Assembly: GCA_947623455.1 (NCBI GenBank)
Contig: OX392529.1
Span: forward strand, 55,013,186-55,077,185
Origin: Mimachlamys varia
Lineage: Eukaryota; Mollusca; Bivalvia; Pectinida; Pectinidae
Length of the DNA: 64,000 bases
Reading direction: 5' to 3'
Part shown: positions 24,801 through 33,889 of the stretch, piece by piece
How positions within the stretch are numbered: position 1 is the stretch's first letter
Layout of the letters: every line of letters begins with the position of its first letter
Translations under genes and position numbers: made by a program
Notes under the pieces: model-generated
Seen by the model: only the letters and a program-made list of their open reading frames with translations
Databases searched by the model: none
What the model was told of the DNA's origin: nothing

Positions 24801-27800
24801 CATGATCGATCAACGGTTACTTTTGAAATGTATTACATGTTGTTTTTATTGTATTTATCTGGAGATAAGCTTGATCATAGACTATCATATTATTGGGCGT
24901 GGGGAATCTGCATATACGCATCTCTAAACACTGTCAGTGGCTTAAAACTTTCACACAGGATGCCAACAGACTGTGATTAAACCTTATAAACATATTTAAA
25001 TTTGATAAATGAATCATTAGAACAAATAAATCTAGTGGCAACTTTATAACAAAATTAAATATCCCGATTTTTTTTTTACATTTTTTATTTCTTCTAAAGA
25101 ACCAGTAGACGAATATATTACTAATTCGACCAAAAACATTCTTGGAAAATGAAAACAGAGCAGTAGAATTTGGATAATTGGGATCCCTGAGCAAAACCTA
25201 GGGATAGGCAGGGGCCCGAAATGGAAAATTAACCAAAATTGAACGAAAAAAAAGGGGGGGGGGGGGCTTTCGTGTCTAGAGAAATACTACAAGTCTTTTA
25301 GAGATCATGAGCGTTTGTTATTATAATGCTGTTTTTTTTTTGTCCTTACGGGTCATCCGTTCTCCATCGGGGATAGGGTAACGTGTGCTAGATAACGCTT
25401 TAGGGGTATCCCTTTTCCTTTCTTTTTAGGACATATGTCGACACTAGGTTATGGTCATTCTTATGCACATGTTCTTATGTAAAACGCTTTTAGAAGGTCA
25501 CTCCACGTTCCTTTGTAGGCGATGTGAGAGTGAACGAGAACCCTCTCCTCAGTACCATGCATACGGCTTTTGTGCGTTACCACAACATTCTGGCGAAGAG
25601 AATGCTCGTTGCAAAACCCTCTTTGACAGACAATCAGATCTATGACTTGACGAGACAGATCATTGGCGCTCTGATACAGAGCATCACCTACTCCAAATGG
25701 CTTCCAAGTGTACTCGGACCTACAATAATGGACGCATACGAGTTAAATATACATGATGATCATGTGTATGACAATACCATAAATGGGGGGATACATCTGC
25801 CCTTCACATCGGCGGCACTTCGCTACGGACATACCCTGATCCGGGAGACCATCGATCACGTGGATGCCAATGACGTGATTGTTAACTCGCACGACCTGGA
25901 GAATGTCTTCTTCAATCCAGATCCGGTGTTTGCTGACATCCAGGGTATTGGTAGAGGGATGCTCACTCGTCCATGTAAAGCGTCCGACCCGTAAGTACTC
26001 AATACGATATATAATCGGTATGACGGTTTGATGTTGATATAAGAACGGTATGACGGTTCGATGTTGATGTTATATCGGTATGACAGTTCGATGTTGATGT
26101 TATATCGGTATGAAGTTCCATATTGATGTTAGACCGGTATGACAGTTCGATGTTGATGTAAGAAGGGTATGACAGTTCGATGTTGATGTAAGAAGAGAAA
26201 TGACAGTTCGATGATTCCGTCTGTCTTGTTTGTTTCAATAATCCCTGTGTACAGAATAATTTCAGTTTGATATTGCCGTTTCTTTCAGGCATTTCGTTCC
26301 AGCCATTGACCATCTCTTGTTTAAGAACAAGGATGTATTTGGATTTGATCTCAGTGCACTTAACATCCAGCGAGCTCGTGATCACGGGTTGCCAGGCTAC
26401 GTAGAATACCTAGAGTTTTGTGAGTTTACGAAACCAAACTCCTTCGCCGACCTACCTTTCCACAATAGCTCGTTTCAAGCGATCCTGGCCAGTGTATACA
26501 GGTACGTGGTGTTACTGTTATCACAAACTGTTTCAACCTAATAACACAGTTGTTAAGGATGTATTCTTCTGAGTCACGTTCAAGTCTCGTTTTAATCTCA
26601 TTTAAAGATTTTATGTTATATAGTAATTATGATCAATTTTAAAAGCACACATGTATATTAATCTGAAAATTGTGTCAAAAATATAGATGTCAGTCGTTTG
26701 AAAGTTTTTTTTTTTTACATGAACTTAAAAATTACCAATTTGGCGGCAATTTTTAAAAAGCGTATACTTTTTGCACTTCGCGAAACGCAAAACAAAATCA
26801 CCTTTTTGATGCTAGATCTATCTCTTAAAAACATCAGTGTTTCGCGAGTTTTGATCATAACAAGCTCATGTTTTGCTATACAACTGTATAATGGTCAATA
26901 TTATAGAAAGACTATGCAAGAAATTGGATAATTATACAAATTTTGTGTTTTATATATTTAGTGTAACTGGAGCACTTTTTTTGAACCCGAAATTGTTAAA
27001 AATAGCACACAAATAGTTAGAGGACAAGAAATGAAGCACGCTAACATCACATTTTTATGACGGTTTTAGAAAGAGAACTCCATTTCCTTTTCATCCGCTT
27101 AACATTACTTAACTTTAAAAGCATTTTTTATTATAAAGCGTTAAATATGCAGAAAATGATGAAAAAATGAGAATTTTCTCAAAATGGGGTAGGGGTAACT
27201 TAAATAATTTCCTGAGTTAAAATATTAAGTTAGAGAAAATTTACTTCCATAACAATGATACTCGGTTCTCATTTTGAAAACTTGATGTTTACTTGGATGT
27301 GACAAAGATTTAGATGGCTGGTGTCGTCGATGAAGCAGAAGACGTTTACTCTTTCGGAACACCTTGTCGTATTCTCTTGTACTTTTACAGGGGTCTCCAT
27401 GTAAATCTTTCCTCGTTCATATTTTGCCCCTGGTTTAAACGGATTTCGGATTATGATTTTGTTAACGCTTCGGTATTCTCTAATTTATTTTGATAAAGAA
27501 ATACAATGTGTATAATTTAGACTTTGTTAAAACGTCTTTTATGTCAATGTAGACATGATCACTTGTACAAAAAATGTTATGTTCAGGTATTAAAAGTAAC
27601 TAAAAGTTCCGAGTTCACATTTTTCTGCCTTTCTCACTGACTACACACTGGGTTGCAGTGGTTGGGTTTTCTTAGTGATGTTCGCGACATTGATTTATTA
27701 TTATTATTTTTGTAGTGATGTGCGTGGCATTGACTTTTTAAAATTAATTTTGCATTGATGTGCTCGACATTAATTTTTTAAAAGTAATTTTTGTAGTGAT

Positions 27801-30358
27801 GTGCGCGTCATTAATTTTAATTATTATTTTTTGTAGTGATGTGCGCGTCATTGATTTTTTTATTATTTTTGTAGTGATTTGCGCGTCATTGATTTTTTTT
27901 TTGATTAATGTATTGATGTGCGCGACATTGATTTTTTAAAAGTAATTTTTATAGTGATGTGCGCGTCATTGATTTTTTTTTTTTTTATTATTTTTGTAGT
28001 GATGTGCGCGTCATTGATTTTTTTTATTATTATTTTTGTAGTGATGTGCGCGACATTGACCTGTTTGCTGGTGCTATGTCTGAGGACAGCTTAGAAGACG
28101 CAGAAGTTGGACCAACTTTTGCCTGTTTGCTGGCTAACCAGTTCTACAGCCTCCGATTCGGGGATCGATTCTGGTACCAGCACGACCTGGAAGATGGTAA
28201 GTGAAATCCGTTGTTTTTACACGTTTACAATTAAAATGAGTACAAATTTACACACAGTTTCAACACCTACAATACAGTGCGAAAAGTATTCGGTCATGTC
28301 ATATATTTACTATATTATTTTTGTACATTGAGATACATCTTTTTAATCTAATTCATAAGATTTTATTCTTCAGCAGATTTTATTGAATTTTCACATACTT
28401 GTAGAAGATAATAAACTTTTTAACCTGATATTTTTTCATACTTTTGTCACACGATTGTATTAATGCAGGTTTTTTTCTTCTGAGTAAATACTCCAACAAG
28501 TCGTATATAAATGACTATTTATTGGAAATACATTTAAAACCACGAAGTATCAAATATTTAAACAGGTTTATTTCATATATTAAATCATATTTTATTTCAA
28601 GGTAACACTTATTACAATTTACATTGTGACATTTTACATTACTTTTACCCTAACTTTGACCTGACCACGTGTATGTCCGCTTATAGATATTTAACAATAT
28701 AGACAAGTTGTTTAAATGCTATTAAATTAAATTAACTATTTATAAACACTCTCTAATAATTAGTTTAAATAGATTAAATACATTAGTTAAATACTTTTAT
28801 TATAATTAAATTAGCTTACCTTAAAATAGCACTGTGGCCGTAAAGCCCACAGGCCGAGATATATTCTCGGTCTATACAGTGCGGGGTCTAAACGTGTTGT
28901 GGGTCATACTCTCCTGGGCCGGGCCCAGGCGAGGCTTTCCATGCGCACGGGTATATGGTCATGCAGGGTCAAAGTGACACTCTCAACCAGTCATTGCGCT
29001 CACCTCTCATACGTCACAATAACAACTATATACACGGATACAATAGACCAATCTGACACAGGGACACGTAGAGACAAAACATGATACACAGCGCAAGTAC
29101 TTCAAATATATATAACAATACTTATTAATGTCAAACTATATAGAGTTTGAACACTGCGACACTTTTCATATGCTTCGTTTTTGAGAAATAGACGAATATA
29201 TGCAGTGAATTGAATGAGAGAGTGTATTGCAGGTTGATGAAGACTATGGGCAAAATTTATGGTCGCCATCTTGATATCATCGAGAAATATTCTGTATCTT
29301 TGTGTGATATGAAGATGGACGTTTTTGAGTTTGCTTGTTAGTGTGTTTACTTGTTGTGGTGACAATGATGACTCGGTTCTCATTTTGAGGATTGATGCTT
29401 ACTTGGATGTGACCAAGATTTACATGGCGGGTGTCGTCGATGAAGCAGAAGACGCTTACTCTTCCGGAACACCTGGTCTTATTCTCTTGTGCTTTTACGA
29501 GAGTCTCCATGTAAAGTTTTTCCTTTGTTCCTATTTTGCCCTTAGTTTAATCGATTTTGAGTTCGGATTATGGCTTTGTTGACGCTTTGGTATTCTCTGA
29601 TTTTTTTTATTGACCAGTTAAGGACAGATCTTTGTTGTTCTTTGTGTAAACAGTGTTCTTCGTGTGTGTACAGTACATAACTCTTCTCCTTTTCAGATCA
29701 AATAACCAATGTGGAAGAGGTGGAACTCTCAAAGATTCTGTGCGAAGTCTTCCAGCTTAATGAAATTCAGTCAAATGCCTTCATATTAACTCCGTAAGTA
29801 CAGTGTAGAGTTGTGGTAATTGACATAAAGTAGTATAAAGAAGATTCAAAATCTATCCACGATTTCAGTTGAAATCTATATCACCCAAAAAACCAAAGTT
29901 ATTCCTCTTATTTGCCTCCATTTTTTTTTTTTTTTTTTATTTTCGGTTCGTTAATTTATCATATCAATTATCTTTTTTTTAAACTTGTAGTATACATGTT
30001 GTAGCCGTCGTATTTGATAACTAGAACGTCAGTTAAGAGTTTTAGATTTCAGGTTTGGGATCTATAATGTCGGGTTAGGGTTGTAGTTTCCGGGTCTAGT
30101 ACTAGGGAACTTGTGTCGGATTAGGGTTTTAACTTTCGTGTAATGAACTTATAGTATCGGATTAGATTTGATACAGACTGTTCTTCATGTACAAGTGTCA
30201 AACATATGATCTTGATTATTCCAATCCATTTCAGTGACCGGAGTAACTGTGCTGACTTGACAGATATTGATGTTACTCTGTGGACGGACAAGGTGAAGAC
30301 GATCAAGTTCGATACCGCGATTACTGCAGACTCAAAGCTGTCACCCGTGAAATCCTAG
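12581..30358 (+). CDS. Secreted FA-domain / animal haem peroxidase fusion protein (14 coding exons, 1032 aa)
   Basis: Coding exons are 12581-12842, 14649-15116, 15869-16327, 17330-17468, 19481-19704, 20351-20536, 22277-22381, 23037-23138, 24661-24753, 25519-25990, 26289-26501, 28042-28196, 29697-29793 and 30235-30358. All junctions are GT-AG with matching phases and total 3099 nt. Residues 1-20 form a signal peptide (hydrophobic core LLSVLFSLLLVNAAS) and 21-87 a charged helical segment. Residues 88-243 and 244-396 are two Methyltransf_FA-like domains, about 397-442 an acidic linker, and about 443-1010 an animal haem peroxidase domain. Catalytic residues aligned to myeloperoxidase are Gln566, Asp569 and distal His570 (WGQFIDHDV), the Ca loop Thr624-Ser630, Arg683 and Glu686 (GDVRVNE), proximal His784 (RYGHTLI), and the NIQRARDHGLPGY signature. 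Asp569 and Glu686 are the residues that esterify haem in mammalian peroxidases. The myeloperoxidase Met after Glu is Asn here. The inferred role is extracellular H2O2-dependent oxidation. The substrate is unknown. Confidence 0.92.
12912..13057. repeat. Palindromic element in peroxidase intron 1
   Basis: Two arms of about 48 bp (AATAATTTGTCTTT...GTTTACTGGTGTGTAAAC and complement) enclose a loop of about 45 bp. The element starts 70 bp downstream of the exon 1 donor. The loop translates without a stop for about 15 codons after a TTTTTACAG acceptor-like site, but no donor restores phase. Confidence 0.7.
13699..13922. repeat. 32 bp minisatellite, about 7 copies, intron 1
   Basis: The unit is TACTATATACATTTCGTTCT followed by TAACACCATGGA. 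Variation is mostly TTAACACCATGG against TTTACACTATGG. Confidence 0.9.
14649..15116 (+). CDS. Peroxidase-fusion exon 2: first Methyltransf_FA-like domain
   Basis: The exon is 468 nt, phase 1 at both ends, and codes a whole domain of 156 residues. Family-typical features are FEARACSSVHVGL, YEIVIGADKNTRAIIR, YRTFFVGWEAGRIQVYR and FIGLTTAGFTTGHFR. In this family the 'farnesoic acid O-methyltransferase' name is historical. The domain lacks a classical SAM-binding fold motif and is seen in multi-domain extracellular proteins, so methyltransferase activity should not be assumed. Confidence 0.88.
15690..15806. repeat. 39-40 bp tandem repeat, 3 copies, carrying GAGGTAAGAC
   Basis: Each unit contains CCGAGGTAAGACCA or a close variant (GAGGTAAGAC at 15705, 15744 and 15784). 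The array lies in intron 2 shortly before exon 3. The word resembles a consensus 5' splice site and matches the real exon 2 donor GCGAGGTAAGAC. Confidence 0.75.
15869..16327 (+). CDS. Peroxidase-fusion exon 3: second Methyltransf_FA-like domain
   Basis: The exon is 459 nt, again phase 1 at both ends, and codes 153 residues parallel to exon 2: FEVQTCNDAHIGLF, LEIIIGTDINERSVIR, YRAFFISWTGGNIQVFR, YVGFTTSLFASGTWR. Two Cys positions match between the domains (TC and HCDEY against AC and DCNEY). The donor is GAAACAG|GTAAAT. Confidence 0.88.
17330..17468 (+). CDS. Peroxidase-fusion exon 4: acidic linker
   Basis: It starts after TTTCAG in phase 1 and ends before GTGAGT in phase 2. The translation is an Asp/Glu-rich, Cys-free linker (IEEEEIAAVQSLAATKILLD) joining the FA domains to the peroxidase domain. 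Confidence 0.82.
17712..18460. repeat. 37 bp minisatellite, about 20 copies, intron 4
   Basis: The unit is close to AGTAACATATCATAGATAGG followed by TTAAGTTATTATGTCAT. A rare variant (GATAGGTGAAGTTATGATG, then a 2 bp deletion) occurs at 17911 and again at 18281. The spacing is 370 bp, exactly ten units, indicating block duplication. Confidence 0.93.
18475..19480. other. Remainder of peroxidase intron 4
   Basis: AT-rich, without ORFs or recognised repeats, up to the exon 5 acceptor. Confidence 0.5.
19481..19704 (+). CDS. Peroxidase-fusion exon 5: start of peroxidase domain
   Basis: The exon codes YRTINGECNNLNNPHWGAAG and QLRLLPAAYDDG. These match the conserved opening of animal peroxidases (typically RT.dG.CNNl.nP.wG...T...RLLP..Y.DG). 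Confidence 0.92.
19890..20260. repeat. Degenerate GACGGACAG-rich repeat, intron 5
   Basis: The word GACGGACAG or CAGACGGACAG recurs irregularly (for example near 20122, 20142, 20174, 20242 and 20262). It has the look of a decayed minisatellite. Confidence 0.6.
20351..20536 (+). CDS. Peroxidase-fusion exon 6: distal haem site
   Basis: The exon contains LPSARTVSVSV and WGQFIDHDV. It supplies the distal His570, Gln566 and the haem-ester Asp569. Phase is 1 to 1. Confidence 0.92.
21531..21988. mobile_element. Inverted-repeat element in peroxidase intron 6
   Basis: Arms of about 110 bp are inverted: GAATACGCCGTTTCCGAGAT, then TCATGTGACC and TTTAGGGCACTTCAAAATGG on the left, and complements of the same words in order at 21890-21988. 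The interior has no ORF. It is MITE-like. No clear target duplication was identified. Confidence 0.68.
22277..22381 (+). CDS. Peroxidase-fusion exon 7
   Basis: The exon codes CFSIPIESND and CMNFVRSTPA, the conserved disulphide and substrate-channel segment of the family. The acceptor reads ACAGAG|GT. The downstream of the two adjacent AGs keeps the frame. Confidence 0.88.
23037..23138 (+). CDS. Peroxidase-fusion exon 8: calcium loop
   Basis: The exon codes QQMNAITSYLDGSMVYGS. TSYLDGS aligns to the Ca2+-binding loop of myeloperoxidase, with ligands Thr624, Tyr626 (carbonyl), Asp628 and Ser630. Confidence 0.92.
23190..23466 (+). repeat. 62 bp tandem array of a tRNA-like (SINE head) sequence
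   Basis: About 4.5 units start with GGTCGC at 23249, 23311, 23373 (mutated) and 23435, exactly 62 bp apart. Each contains GGTGGCCAAGTGGTTAAGG, which resembles the A-box/D-arm of tRNA-Leu/Ser. No B-box is present, so these are not tRNA genes. It lies in intron 8. Confidence 0.75.
24148..24462. mobile_element. MITE family with GTGTAGAGAGCG ends, copy a (intron 8)
   Basis: The left end GTTACGATCACCTTCGCTCT...ACTGAAGGCT is inverted at the right end (TTTTGCCATGACACATTCCA...CGATCGTTAT). The same terminal words occur at 33890-34195, 35052-35331 and 57218-57515. An ORF of 108 codons crossing it (24016-24342, minus) is not coding. Confidence 0.8.
24661..24753 (+). CDS. Peroxidase-fusion exon 9
   Basis: The exon codes GLLKVNSNDLLPQNSDDACV and CFFAG, the LLP...C.f.aGD segment that precedes the catalytic Arg. 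Phase is 1 to 1. Confidence 0.9.
25230..25470. other. Homopolymer-rich end of intron 9
   Basis: The stretch contains a run of A followed by about 14 G at 25244-25266, then T-rich sequence. Nothing else is recognised. Confidence 0.4.
25519..25990 (+). CDS. Peroxidase-fusion exon 10: catalytic Arg, haem-ester Glu, proximal His
   Basis: This is the longest peroxidase exon. It carries GDVRVNENPLLSTMHTAFVR, QSITYSKWLPSVLG and ALRYGHTLI, giving Arg683, Glu686 and proximal His784. It ends in phase 2 before GTAAGT, and a 30 bp minisatellite starts about 25 bp into the following intron. Confidence 0.93.
26014..26213. repeat. About 30 bp minisatellite, 7 copies, start of intron 10
   Basis: The unit is close to CGGTATGACAGTTCGATGTTGATGTTATAT with small indels. 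It begins only about 25 bp after the exon 10 donor at 25991. A 128-codon minus-strand frame across it is a repeat artefact. Confidence 0.88.
26289..26501 (+). CDS. Peroxidase-fusion exon 11: NIQRxRDHG signature
   Basis: The exon codes DLSALNIQRARDHGLPGY, the most recognisable signature of animal haem peroxidases. It includes the Asn that hydrogen-bonds the proximal His. Phase is 2 to 2. Confidence 0.93.
27250..27491 (+). mobile_element. Retroelement 3' tail, copy A (intron 11)
   Basis: It contains ACTCGGTTCTCATTTTGA, TGGTGTCGTCGATGAAGCAG and CGGTATTCTCTAAT in the same order as the tail of the RT element at 44843-45813. The 5' end is truncated at a different point from the other copies. Confidence 0.82.
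27668..28050 (+). repeat. Tandemly duplicated 3' splice junction upstream of exon 12
   Basis: About nine diverged copies of a 39-45 bp unit contain TTTTTGTAGTGATGTGCGCG and then ACATTGA or TCATTGA. They precede the real acceptor, which is the last copy and runs into exon 12. Each unit duplicates the polypyrimidine tract, the AG and the first 20 or so exon bases. AG is intact at 27873-27874, 27953-27954, 27998-27999 and 28040-28041, but lost in some units (TATTGATG at about 27911). Confidence 0.9.
28042..28196 (+). CDS. Peroxidase-fusion exon 12 (last of a series of duplicated acceptors)
   Basis: It starts after TTTTTGTAG and codes DVRDIDLFAGAMSE, VGPTFACLLANQF and LRFGDRFWYQ, the conserved DID/GDRFWY region. 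Upstream copies of this splice junction make in-frame alternative starts at 28000 and 27955 possible (see findings). Confidence 0.88.
28197..29229. other. First part of peroxidase intron 12
   Basis: AT-rich sequence with a more GC-rich patch at about 28830-29060. No ORF or repeat partner is recognised. Confidence 0.4.
29230..29611 (+). mobile_element. Retroelement 3' tail, copy B (intron 12)
   Basis: This copy reaches further 5' than copy A. It begins CAGGTTGATGAAGACTATGG, the last codons of the reverse-transcriptase ORF seen at 45436. It ends with TTTGGTATTCTCTGA and a T-run. Translation of the tail in either direction gives chance frames of 77-93 codons that are not called. Confidence 0.88.
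29697..29793 (+). CDS. Peroxidase-fusion exon 13
   Basis: The exon codes VEEVELSKILCEVFQLNEIQ and ends in phase 2 before GTAAGT. It corresponds to the C-terminal helix after GDRFWYE in animal peroxidases. Confidence 0.85.
30235..30358 (+). CDS. Peroxidase-fusion exon 14: C-terminus and stop
   Basis: It starts after CATTTCAG and codes DRSNCADLTDIDVTLW, then a short polar tail ending in TAG at 30356-30358. The Cys pairs with the exon 13 Cys in the family. There is no transmembrane or GPI-like tail, which fits secretion. Confidence 0.87.
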
Positions 30359-31153
30359 AACCCCACACAGACACGACCAATTTCTAAACATACCGTAGTT
30401 TATCAACAGAAGTCTTTTTATCTTTGTAGATTTAACATTTTTCATATACTTGAGTGTTTTAACGGTGTTTTTCACTGAAATGCCTTGCTGTACCTAATTT
30501 TTATTGTGACATTTTTGATAACTTGTTCCTACCATGTTGTCCCTGTGTGTAGTCACTGAGTCTAATTCCAGTCGGATACAGATGATAACCGAATTTAAAC
30601 AATCATATTGGCGGTTTTAGATTGAATAGGATTTCACAATTACATTTATCAAATGGAACAAATCGCAATGCACTTTAAAAACAAAAATCTGTTTACACCT
30701 TCAAAATTTGATATGTCTTTATCCATTATAGATTTGTATTCTCATCTCCTCATCAAATATTTTACATGAAATATCTGCATGAATCGATTTTAACACATTT
30801 GTCAGTTTCTATTAATGAAACCCTATCTGACTTGCTAGTACATTTTCCGTTTTGTATATTATGTACGTTTTCAGAAATACCGTTGAAAGGAGTTGGTAGG
30901 TCTGTATTATAATTCATACCTTTTATTGATATTTGGTCACCTGTGTTGAAAAGAAAGAAAAACTCGTTTTCATTGATGTCCAGTTTCACTAGATTTGTTC
31001 TTACAATCAAATATTTTTTCTGCGACATTTGTCTGTTTTAAATCATATTATTTTTTTCGTGAACTATAACATTATTGATGATCTCTACGATTTTTTGTGA
31101 TTGATCATGATTCCGTTGTGCTTATGTTTTTTTCGTCTCCAATCGGCCTTTGC

Positions 31154-31159
31154 AATAAA
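31154..31159 (+). terminator. Candidate polyadenylation signal of the peroxidase gene
   Basis: AATAAA lies 796 nt after the TAG stop, the best-placed canonical signal I see. Earlier non-canonical signals are possible. Confidence 0.35.
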
Positions 31160-31332
31160 ATACACTTAAAGTGTTGTTTGATTTGTTTTGTTTTTCCTAT
31201 CCGCAGTGTTATCTGTATTACATCACGAAAGTGCTACCGTTTTTATTTTAAACAAAAGCAGTTTTATTGCGCGAGTTATGAATTGTATTTTAGAATATGT
31301 CATATACCAAAATTGATATTGTATTGTTATCG

Positions 31333-31760
31333 GAGGCACGGTAGTCAAGTACTAGTTGTAAAACGCCTGGCTCTTGAACGACGAGTTGCGGGTTCGAGCC
31401 ACGGCACGGTACTGTGTTTTAAGATCAGAGTACGTGAACAATCCAAATATAGTCTTGTGTGATAAAATTATCGACACATACCTATAAATTATCAATATAT
31501 ATATATAGGTACTGATCACTAACTTTATAAAATAAAACAACACGTCTCTGTGCTCAATGATTTCTTACTCTGTTTGTAACTATAAATGAGTACGTTGTTG
31601 GATAGTTCTTGAAAGTAGAAATTGTAGAATGCTAGCTGTGAGTGCCGAAATGGAAGCTCTGGCTGTATGCTCTCCCATGGAGTTGAGGAAGAAATTGGCT
31701 GGTTACAAATGCCTTATAACTACAGATGATAATTTTTGTGAACAGCTTTGGGACAACTGG
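31333..31760 (+). mobile_element. tRNA-derived SINE, copy 1
   Basis: A tRNA-like head (GGCACGGTAGTCAAGTACTA...CGGGTTCGAGCCACGGCAC, with a B-box-like GGTTCGAGCC) is followed by a body. The body word GTAGAATGCTAGCTGTGA, then GGAGTTGAG and TTGGCTGGTT, match the minus-strand copy at 53530-53882. This is evidence of one SINE family, possibly related to the V-SINE/RUDI group of molluscs. Confidence 0.72.
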
Positions 31761-31854
31761 AGAAATAGTTTGTGATGAAATGGTACAGAACAAAATTGTG
31801 GAGTCTCGTTTTATGATTAAACAAATGATCTGCAGTAATACCTTGCTGGAAGAC

Positions 31855-32370
31855 CACCTCGCTATTAAGACCACTTCATTTCAGTCCCGAAAAAATCTTC
31901 TATATCTCTTTGTATCTTAAGCTTCACTATTAAGACCACCTCACTATAAAGACCACCTCGCTATTAAGACCACTTATGAAAAGTCCCAAATACGACTTTT
32001 GCACTAAGTTACACCTCTCTTTTCAGACCACTGACAAAACACAAAGTCACCTGGTGTGTATTCCACTGTGTACACCCGTCAAGTGTCAGATCAGTATACT
32101 GTATTTTCGTGTCATATTAGCTAATCGGTTACAATTACTGTGTGTTTAACATTATAAAGTCTATATAGTAGCTAATGGACCTTGAAAACGTGTCAAAAGA
32201 TGGATTTCAGAGAAATGTGTCTGCATGGTCACCCTCGGTGTTAAGACCACCCCTCTATTAAGACCACTAATGTGGTTTTAATAGAAATGTGTCACTGTAT
32301 AGGTATTGTCTTATATCAGGAATACAGCATTAGGTTCATTTTCTGACCCAACAAAATACCCGCTATAGAG
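31855..32370. repeat. TATTAAGACCAC-rich repeat
   Basis: The word CTATTAAGACCACCTC recurs at about 31862, 31927 and 31960, and in variants near 32240-32270. This is part of a dispersed, internally repetitive element. No ORF is present. Confidence 0.55.
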
Positions 32371-33889
32371 AGGGGACTACTGTGGCAAAATGAAGATATT
32401 GCCCAATTTCAACTGCATATGGCATATTTGAAAGACACACTACAAACATCATGTACGACTGCGGAGGCGTTCGGGGGCTTATTTTACTTTAAAAAACTGA
32501 TTATTATGCAAGTTACTGACAAATATCTTATTGCAGTTAATATCTAGTGACAAATATTTGAATTCTTTAGTCAAACAGCCAATTATAATTCAGTTGATTC
32601 TGTGAAAATAACAATAGGACGGAAAGAGGAATGTTAAGAAACGAAATGCAAATCATAGGAAGAAAGTTCAATATTTTACTAACAGACGCATTTTCAGTAT
32701 GTTCGTATTCTAAGTTTACTGACACCTTCGCCAGAATATAATTCGCAACATCTAAAACGGGGAAAGTTTATTGTATCTAAAAGTTTTGCAAATCTGTTAT
32801 TAGAATTACGCTTAATTTGATTATGATTAATGGCTTGCATTCTTCAATTTTATGTTCATTTAGTAGTAATATATAGGACAATGGTTTTAATACTAATGAG
32901 GGACTCACATTACATACAAGGTGACAGTTCGAACCAAGTGAATTTGGACACAAAACAAAAACCATTCCAATTCAAAGCTTTATTATCTTTTTACAGGCGG
33001 GAAACATGACAGACCATCTTATTCTTTGTGTGTAGCAAATATGATAATGTGTAATATATATATATATATATATATATAAAGCCGATTGAATTATTGTAGA
33101 AGAGTCGTTATGCATTCAGATTTAATCGATTTCATCATCAGTCTCTCTTATCTTACCTTGTTGGATATACATTGTATTTTGGCCATATAAGAAAGCCAAA
33201 TAAGAAAATTCTATCTAACATAGCATATTATGCGACGTGACTTGACAATGGCTTAACAATGATGTGACGTCACAAATACAATAAACTCTAATGCCGAAAA
33301 AGAAAAAAATGCGACATGATGAAACTGAAACCTTTCACAATATTTAAACTGTGAATATTAAAAAATTGAGATTAATTTTTCTGTGCAAATATATTGTTCG
33401 CAAATATTAATCTTTCCGTTTGATCCGTTATTGTCAAAAATGCTCAAGGGAAGATGATATTTACAAAACGGTAGCCTGTTGAAATGAGTGGAAAATACAC
33501 TTTGAAGACCAAAGGCGTATGGTAGGGATATCCCACCATCGTGCTAGATTTCTAGCAACACTGGTGTATGTCGTTGATCCTTCCTTTTTTCACGAACGAA
33601 AAAGAAAGATCTGTACACAGTATAAAATGGGTAATCTAAACTAAATAATTCCATTATATATTTGATTCTATGTTTATTGGTATCAATAGCCTCTCCTTTA
33701 AATCAACTACACATGATACCATCGTTGTGTACCTTTGGGTCAATACTATTTCTCTCCTCCAATATCGACATCTCCTTTTGCTGTTCAACAAGGTCTTTGT
33801 CTATATTAATCTTCCCTTCGATATGAACCACTCGTGTGTTTCATAGCTCTTCAGGTGAGTGTCAATCTATCCGTGTAAGGCCATCTCCG
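32371..33889. other. Gene-free stretch between the peroxidase and TMEM26-like genes
   Basis: It contains a (TA)n microsatellite at about 33053-33079 and is otherwise unrecognised. TTTATT at 33673-33678 is a candidate minus-strand poly(A) signal for the TMEM26-like gene. Confidence 0.45.

Noticed and set aside
29102..29582. Open frames of 77-93 codons on both strands (CFIDDTRHVNLGHIQVSI-like)
   Set aside because: The same frames recur in every copy of a retroelement 3' tail, and are broken differently in each.
31333..31410. tRNA gene on the plus strand
   Set aside because: It is the head of the other SINE copy, with a distorted D-arm.
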